Part shown: positions 31,692-35,104 of the stretch, one piece after another
Layout of the letters: the number at the start of each line of letters is the position of its first letter
Numbering within the stretch: position 1 is the stretch's first letter
Assembly (NCBI GenBank): GCA_937936705.1
Contig: CALHCP010000078.1
Location: 1-35,104, forward strand
DNA length: 35,104 nt
From: an uncultured cyanobacterium
GTDB lineage: Bacteria; Cyanobacteriota; Cyanobacteriia; Gloeomargaritales; Gloeomargaritaceae
Direction of reading: 5' to 3'
Notes under the pieces: model-generated
What the model saw: the letters and a program-made list of their open reading frames with translations, nothing else
Told to the model about the DNA's origin: nothing
Database searches by the model: none
Program-made: the position numbers and the translations under genes

Positions 31692-33097
31692 GCCAGCCTT
31701 GGAGTCAGCGGTTTGATTCGCCGTTACATCCGGTGATTGAGGCGTTCAACGCCAGTATCGGCTTTGATCTCCAGCTCTTGCCGGTGGATGTGCAGGGTTC
31801 CCAAGCCCATGCCCGCATGTTGGCACGCCAGGGAATCATCACGGCGGCGGAGGGGGAGCAGTTGGTGCAGGGGCTTGAGCAAATCCGGCAGGAGTACGCC
31901 GAGGGCCGATTTCCGGCGCAGGGTGAGGATGTGCATCTGGCGGTGGAGCGGCGGTTGACGGAATTGGTGGGGGAGGTGGGCAAAAAGCTGCACACGGCGC
32001 GTTCGCGTAATGACCAGGTGGCGACGGATTTGCGGTTGTATTTGCGAGAAGCCATCGATGGGTTAGGCGGGCAAATTCAACAATTGCAGCAAGTGTTGTG
32101 TCGGGTGGCCGCCGACCATGTGGAGACCCTGATTCCCGGTTATACCCATTTACAGCGGGCGCAGCCGGTGAGTTTGGCGCATCATATTTTGGCCTATTTT
32201 GAGATGTTGCAACGGGATAGAATCCGGTTAAGGGAAATTCGGCAACGGGTGAATGTTTGCCCGTTGGGAGCAGGGGCGTTGGCGGGGACGACCTTTCCCA
32301 TTGACCGGGAATATACGGCGGCATTATTGGGATTTGCCGGGGTGTGTGCCAATAGTTTGGATGCGGTGAGTGACCGGGATTTTGTGGTGGAATTTTTGAC
32401 GGCGGCGAGTTTGATTTTGGTGCATTTGAGCCGCATGGCGGAGGAGTTGATCCTCTGGTCATCTCAGGAATTTGGGTTTATCCAATGGCAGGATAGTTGT
32501 GCCACCGGTTCGAGTATGATGCCGCAGAAAAAAAATCCCGATGTGCCGGAATTGGTGCGGGGGAAAACGGGGCGGGTGTTCGGGCATTTACAGGCGATGC
32601 TGGTGATTTTGAAGGGTTTACCGCTGGCGTATAACAAAGATTTACAAGAAGATAAAGAGGCGGTTTTTGATACGGTGCAGACGGTCAGGGATTGTCTGGC
32701 GGCAATGACGGTGGTGTGGCAGGAAGGCATCCGGTTTCAAACGGCGCGCTTGGCGCAGGCGGTGGGGGAAGATTGGAGCAATGCTACCGATGTGGCGGAT
32801 TATTTGGTGACGAAGGGAGTACCGTTTCGGTCGGCCTACCAAATTACGGGACAAATCGTGAAATTTTGTGTGCATGCGGGGCGGTTGTTCAGCGATTTAA
32901 CCTTGGCGGAATGGCGGCAATTTCACCCGGATTTTGGGGAGGATATTTATCAGGCGATCAGCCCGCAACAGGTGGTGGCTCGGCGCAATAGTCTGGGGGG
33001 AACGGGTTTGGAACGGGTGCGGGCGGCTTTGGCGCAGGCGCAGGCGTTGTGTGCCGACCAACCCAATGGCGCAACGCCGGGGATGGGCAGCGGGTGA
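31688..33097 (+). CDS. argH: Argininosuccinate lyase
   Basis: 469 residues. It splits argininosuccinate to arginine and fumarate, the last step of arginine synthesis. [55 protein letters not shown] and the signature [20 protein letters not shown] (about 274-293; serine of the mobile loop) are all present. ATG 31688 overlaps the ccmK stop (ATGA), so the two are coupled; the frame is open further upstream, but that part is a shadow of ccmK. Confidence 0.96.
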   Translation: MSQPWSQRFDSPLHPVIEAFNASIGFDLQLLPVDVQGSQAHARMLARQGIITAAEGEQLVQGLEQIRQEYAEGRFPAQGEDVHLAVERRLTELVGEVGKKLHTARSRNDQVATDLRLYLREAIDGLGGQIQQLQQVLCRVAADHVETLIPGYTHLQRAQPVSLAHHILAYFEMLQRDRIRLREIRQRVNVCPLGAGALAGTTFPIDREYTAALLGFAGVCANSLDAVSDRDFVVEFLTAASLILVHLSRMAEELILWSSQEFGFIQWQDSCATGSSMMPQKKNPDVPELVRGKTGRVFGHLQAMLVILKGLPLAYNKDLQEDKEAVFDTVQTVRDCLAAMTVVWQEGIRFQTARLAQAVGEDWSNATDVADYLVTKGVPFRSAYQITGQIVKFCVHAGRLFSDLTLAEWRQFHPDFGEDIYQAISPQQVVARRNSLGGTGLERVRAALAQAQALCADQPNGATPGMGSG

Positions 33098-33169
33098 AAA
33101 TCTTTAGCTTTTCTTTGGGCTATCCCCCTGACCGAAATCAAAAAGCTGTGTTAACTTGGCGGTGGGCTG

Positions 33170-33194
33170 CCCGCTTAGAAAAGTTTTTCTCGGG
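33170..33194 (+). promoter_or_regulatory. Hairpin just before the second pyruvate kinase start
   Basis: CCCG (33170-33173) and AGAAAA (33177-33182) pair with TTTTCT (33185-33190) and CGGG (33191-33194), with CTT bulged on one side. The start codon follows five bases later, and no Shine-Dalgarno sequence is visible. It may influence translation. Confidence 0.4.
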
Positions 33195-33199
33195 TGTTT

Positions 33200-34624
33200 A
33201 TGAAACCGCTCATCCATCACACCAAGATCGTGGCCACCATTGGCCCGGCCAGTAGTTCCCCAGAAATGATGCGCCAAATGTTACGGGCGGGGATGAATGT
33301 GGCGCGCTTGAATTTTTCCCACGGTAAGTACGAAGACCACGCCCGCTGTATTGCCAATTTGCGGGCGGTAGCGGAGGAATTGGATTTGCCCCTGATGTTG
33401 TTGCAGGATTTGCAAGGCCCGAAAATCCGGGTAGGGACGTTGCCAGCGGCGGGGATAACCCTCACGGCGGGCGGGAGTTTGACCCTGGTGCCCCTGGGGC
33501 AAGAAAACGGTCAACCGGACACCGTGGGCATTGATTATCCCTACGTGGCCGAGGAAGCCACTCCCGGTACGCCCGTGCTGTTGGATGATGGTTTGTTGGA
33601 ATTGCGGGTTGAGCAGGTGCAGGGCAATCAAGTCCAATGTACGGTCATCAAGGGCGGTCAACTGAAAAGTAATAAAGGGGTGAATTTCCCCACCTTGAAT
33701 CTGCGGCTGCCGGCGATGACCGAGAAGGACCAACGGGATTTGGAATTTGGCCTGAGCCAGGGGGTGGATTTAATTTCCCTCAGTTTTGTGCGGCGACCGG
33801 AGGATGTGCAGCAACTCAAACAAATGCTGGCGGAACGGGGTGCCGACCTGCCGGTGTTGGCCAAAATTGAAAAACCCCAGGCGGTGGACAATTTGGAGGC
33901 GATTATTGCCGAATGTGATGCGGTGATGGTTGCCCGCGGGGATTTAGGGGTGGAAATGAGTCCCGAAAAAGTGCCCCTGATCCAGAAACGGATTATTCAT
34001 CTGTGCAACCAGCGGGGCATTCCGGTGATTACTGCGACCCAGATGCTCGATAGCATGATCCACAATCCCCGTCCCACCCGGGCGGAAGCCAGCGATGTTG
34101 CCAATGCGATTATGGACGGCACCGATGCGGTCATGTTGTCCGGGGAGTCGGCGGTGGGGCAATACCCAGTGGAAGCCATCCAAATGCTGGCGCGGATTGC
34201 TACCGAGGTGGAACCGGCGGTCAAATTTACCAATTATCCGGCCAATCACAGCGATGATGCGGATGCGGTGGCCGAGGCGCTTCATGCGATTGACGATACA
34301 TTAAAATTACAATGTATTGTGGTCTTTACCAACTCAGGCTATACGGCGAGGTTGGTAGCGGCGGAGCGGCCTCGCACGCCGATTGTTGCCTATACTCCCC
34401 ATAAACATATTTACAATCGCTTAAGTTTGTACTGGGGGGTGCGGCCGGTGATCACGCGCTGGTTTACCGATAATGTCATGGATGTATTGCGGGAGATGGA
34501 AGCGGATTTACTGCGACGCCAGTATGTGACGGCTGGGGACAAGGTTTTGGTAATGACGGGGATTCCCTTTGGGCAAGCGAAAACCACGAATTTCCTGAAA
34601 ATTCACACGATTGGCGAGGGCTAG
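33200..34624 (+). CDS. pyk: Pyruvate kinase (short form)
   Basis: 474 residues. The same glycolytic reaction as the enzyme at 9506, without the C-terminal PEP-utilising domain. HHTKIVATIGPASSSPEMM, ARLNFSHGKYEDH, LQDLQGPKIRVGT, KIEKPQAVDNLEAII, VARGDLGVEMSPEKVP, TATQMLDSM, PTRAEASDVANAIMDGTDAV and the C-domain are complete. ATG 33200 gives the family start; a GTG at 33194 would add two residues. It follows argH by 102 bases. Confidence 0.96.
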   Translation: MKPLIHHTKIVATIGPASSSPEMMRQMLRAGMNVARLNFSHGKYEDHARCIANLRAVAEELDLPLMLLQDLQGPKIRVGTLPAAGITLTAGGSLTLVPLGQENGQPDTVGIDYPYVAEEATPGTPVLLDDGLLELRVEQVQGNQVQCTVIKGGQLKSNKGVNFPTLNLRLPAMTEKDQRDLEFGLSQGVDLISLSFVRRPEDVQQLKQMLAERGADLPVLAKIEKPQAVDNLEAIIAECDAVMVARGDLGVEMSPEKVPLIQKRIIHLCNQRGIPVITATQMLDSMIHNPRPTRAEASDVANAIMDGTDAVMLSGESAVGQYPVEAIQMLARIATEVEPAVKFTNYPANHSDDADAVAEALHAIDDTLKLQCIVVFTNSGYTARLVAAERPRTPIVAYTPHKHIYNRLSLYWGVRPVITRWFTDNVMDVLREMEADLLRRQYVTAGDKVLVMTGIPFGQAKTTNFLKIHTIGEG

Positions 34625-34699
34625 GGTTGACCGCCGGTTTTTGGGGGGCTGGCGGTGATTTTTTTCAAGCAGGAACGCGTGATCGGGAAACGACCCGGC

Positions 34700-34882
34700 G
34701 TGGGAGAGGGCTGAATCCGCTCCCCGTCGAGGTTTGCGGCTATTTTGGGGCGGGGGAGGTGCTTGATCGGCTCCCCGTCGGGGTTGAGAGCTATTTTCCA
34801 GAGTTTTGTAAATATATTGTCTTACAGGTGAGGGAGGTGCATGAAAAAGCGCTTGACAGCCCCCTCCCTGTCGGGGTTTAAT
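34700..34882 (+). repeat. Three imperfect direct repeats in the CRISPR leader region
   Basis: Three units of about 47-56 bases start near 34700, 34750 and 34827. Each has a purine-rich GGGAG(A/G) segment, a spacer with CTGAAT/CTTGAT/CTTGAC, then CTCCCCGTCG-GGGTT or a close variant; units 1 and 2 also end GCTATTTT. GGGGAG can pair with CTCCCC in each. They lie between the pyruvate kinase and the CRISPR array. No gene is seen in 34625-34890. Confidence 0.55.
34853..34882 (+). promoter_or_regulatory. Probable CRISPR array promoter
   Basis: TTGACA (34853-34858, perfect -35) is 18 bases from TTTAAT (34877-34882, a good -10). Transcription would start about 34889, immediately before the first repeat at 34891. 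It lies within the third leader repeat. Confidence 0.65.
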
Positions 34883-34890
34883 AAAGAGCA

Positions 34891-35104
34891 CTGCCCATCA
34901 CCTGGGCAGCCCAATAAATTGGAAACGCGATTGCCCGTGATTGATGCGCCGGACTCCCGCCCTGCCCATCACCTGGGCAGCCCAATAAATTGGAAACGGC
35001 GAAGGAGGAGGCGAAACGCTTACAGGAGATTGCCCTGCCCATCACCTGGGCAGCCCAATAAATTGGAAACAGCCTCTTAATCCCCTGCCCAATATCTCTG
35101 CCCC
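34891..35104 (+). CRISPR. CRISPR array, leader end (three repeats visible, runs off the window)
   Basis: Three identical 36-base repeats lie at 34891-34926, 34962-34997 and 35035-35070. Spacers are 35 bases (34927-34961), 37 bases (34998-35034) and an incomplete one from 35071. Each repeat contains CTGCCCA/TGGGCAG (7-bp inverted repeat, TCACC loop) and CCAATAAATTGG (second palindrome), ending TTGGAAAC. The GAAAC-type 3' end and the upstream promoter both indicate rightward transcription, with TTGGAAAC as the likely 5' tag of the crRNAs. No cas genes occur in the window, so the type cannot be set. Confidence 0.97.

Noticed and set aside
34625-35104. cas genes beside the CRISPR array
   Set aside because: None is found in the window; the flanking gene is pyruvate kinase. 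They may lie to the right or elsewhere.

Overview
The window is chromosomal DNA from a phycobilisome-containing cyanobacterium. The diagnostic genes are allophycocyanin apcA-apcB-apcC, the bicarbonate transporter pair sbtA-sbtB, an NDH-1 CO2-uptake cluster (ndhF, ndhD, and a CO2 hydration protein), a carboxysome-type CcmK protein, a Ycf23/DUF561 protein and a protein with the cyanobacterial Mo-dependent-nitrogenase C-terminal domain. Genes are GC-rich and tightly packed, with several convergent stop-codon overlaps; intergenic DNA and one or two accessory genes are more AT-rich. I saw no HIP1 octamers (GCGATCGC), so an early-branching or Gloeomargarita-like lineage is possible, but this is a weak guess.

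Layout. 1-508: structured leader. 509-3950: a signalling module of DUF4388 protein, Ras-like GTPase of the CvnD/MglA type, second DUF4388 protein, roadblock/LC7 protein and a hemerythrin that lacks one usual iron ligand. 3951-5294: repeat-filled intergenic DNA with a frameshifted small secreted protein gene. 5295-6763: sbtA-sbtB. 7069-8363: apcABC, closed by a clear terminator. 8529-11290: N-carbamoylputrescine amidase and a long pyruvate kinase with a PEP-utilising C-terminal domain. 11370-13892: small secreted protein, NERD-domain membrane protein, gene remnant, tiny membrane protein and TRAP small permease. 13958-14819: tRNA-Gln(UUG) followed one base later by a HAD hydrolase. 14929-14998: a likely small RNA with its own promoter and terminator. 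15257-20045: nitroreductase, facing a leftward gene set (pentapeptide protein, methyltransferase, TerB/Mo-nitrogenase-C protein, GNAT, methionine gamma-lyase/Alr-type protein). 20257-24961: ndhF-ndhD-chp. 24958-26703: ABC exporter. 26763-30649: DUF561, DegT aminotransferase, CPBP protease and VTT membrane protein in a tight operon. 30646-31170: Fur. 31362-34624: ccmK paralogue, argH, second pyruvate kinase. 34853-35104: CRISPR promoter and start of an array (three repeats visible; no cas genes in the window).

Two themes stand out. One is inorganic carbon acquisition (sbtAB, NDH-1MS genes, ccmK) together with the two pyruvate kinases. The other is a dispersed family of about ten short, palindrome-cored, MITE-like elements in two related forms with distinct terminal inverted repeats. 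One copy supplies the stop codon of the NERD gene, and another appears to supply the Shine-Dalgarno sequence of the Alr-type gene.
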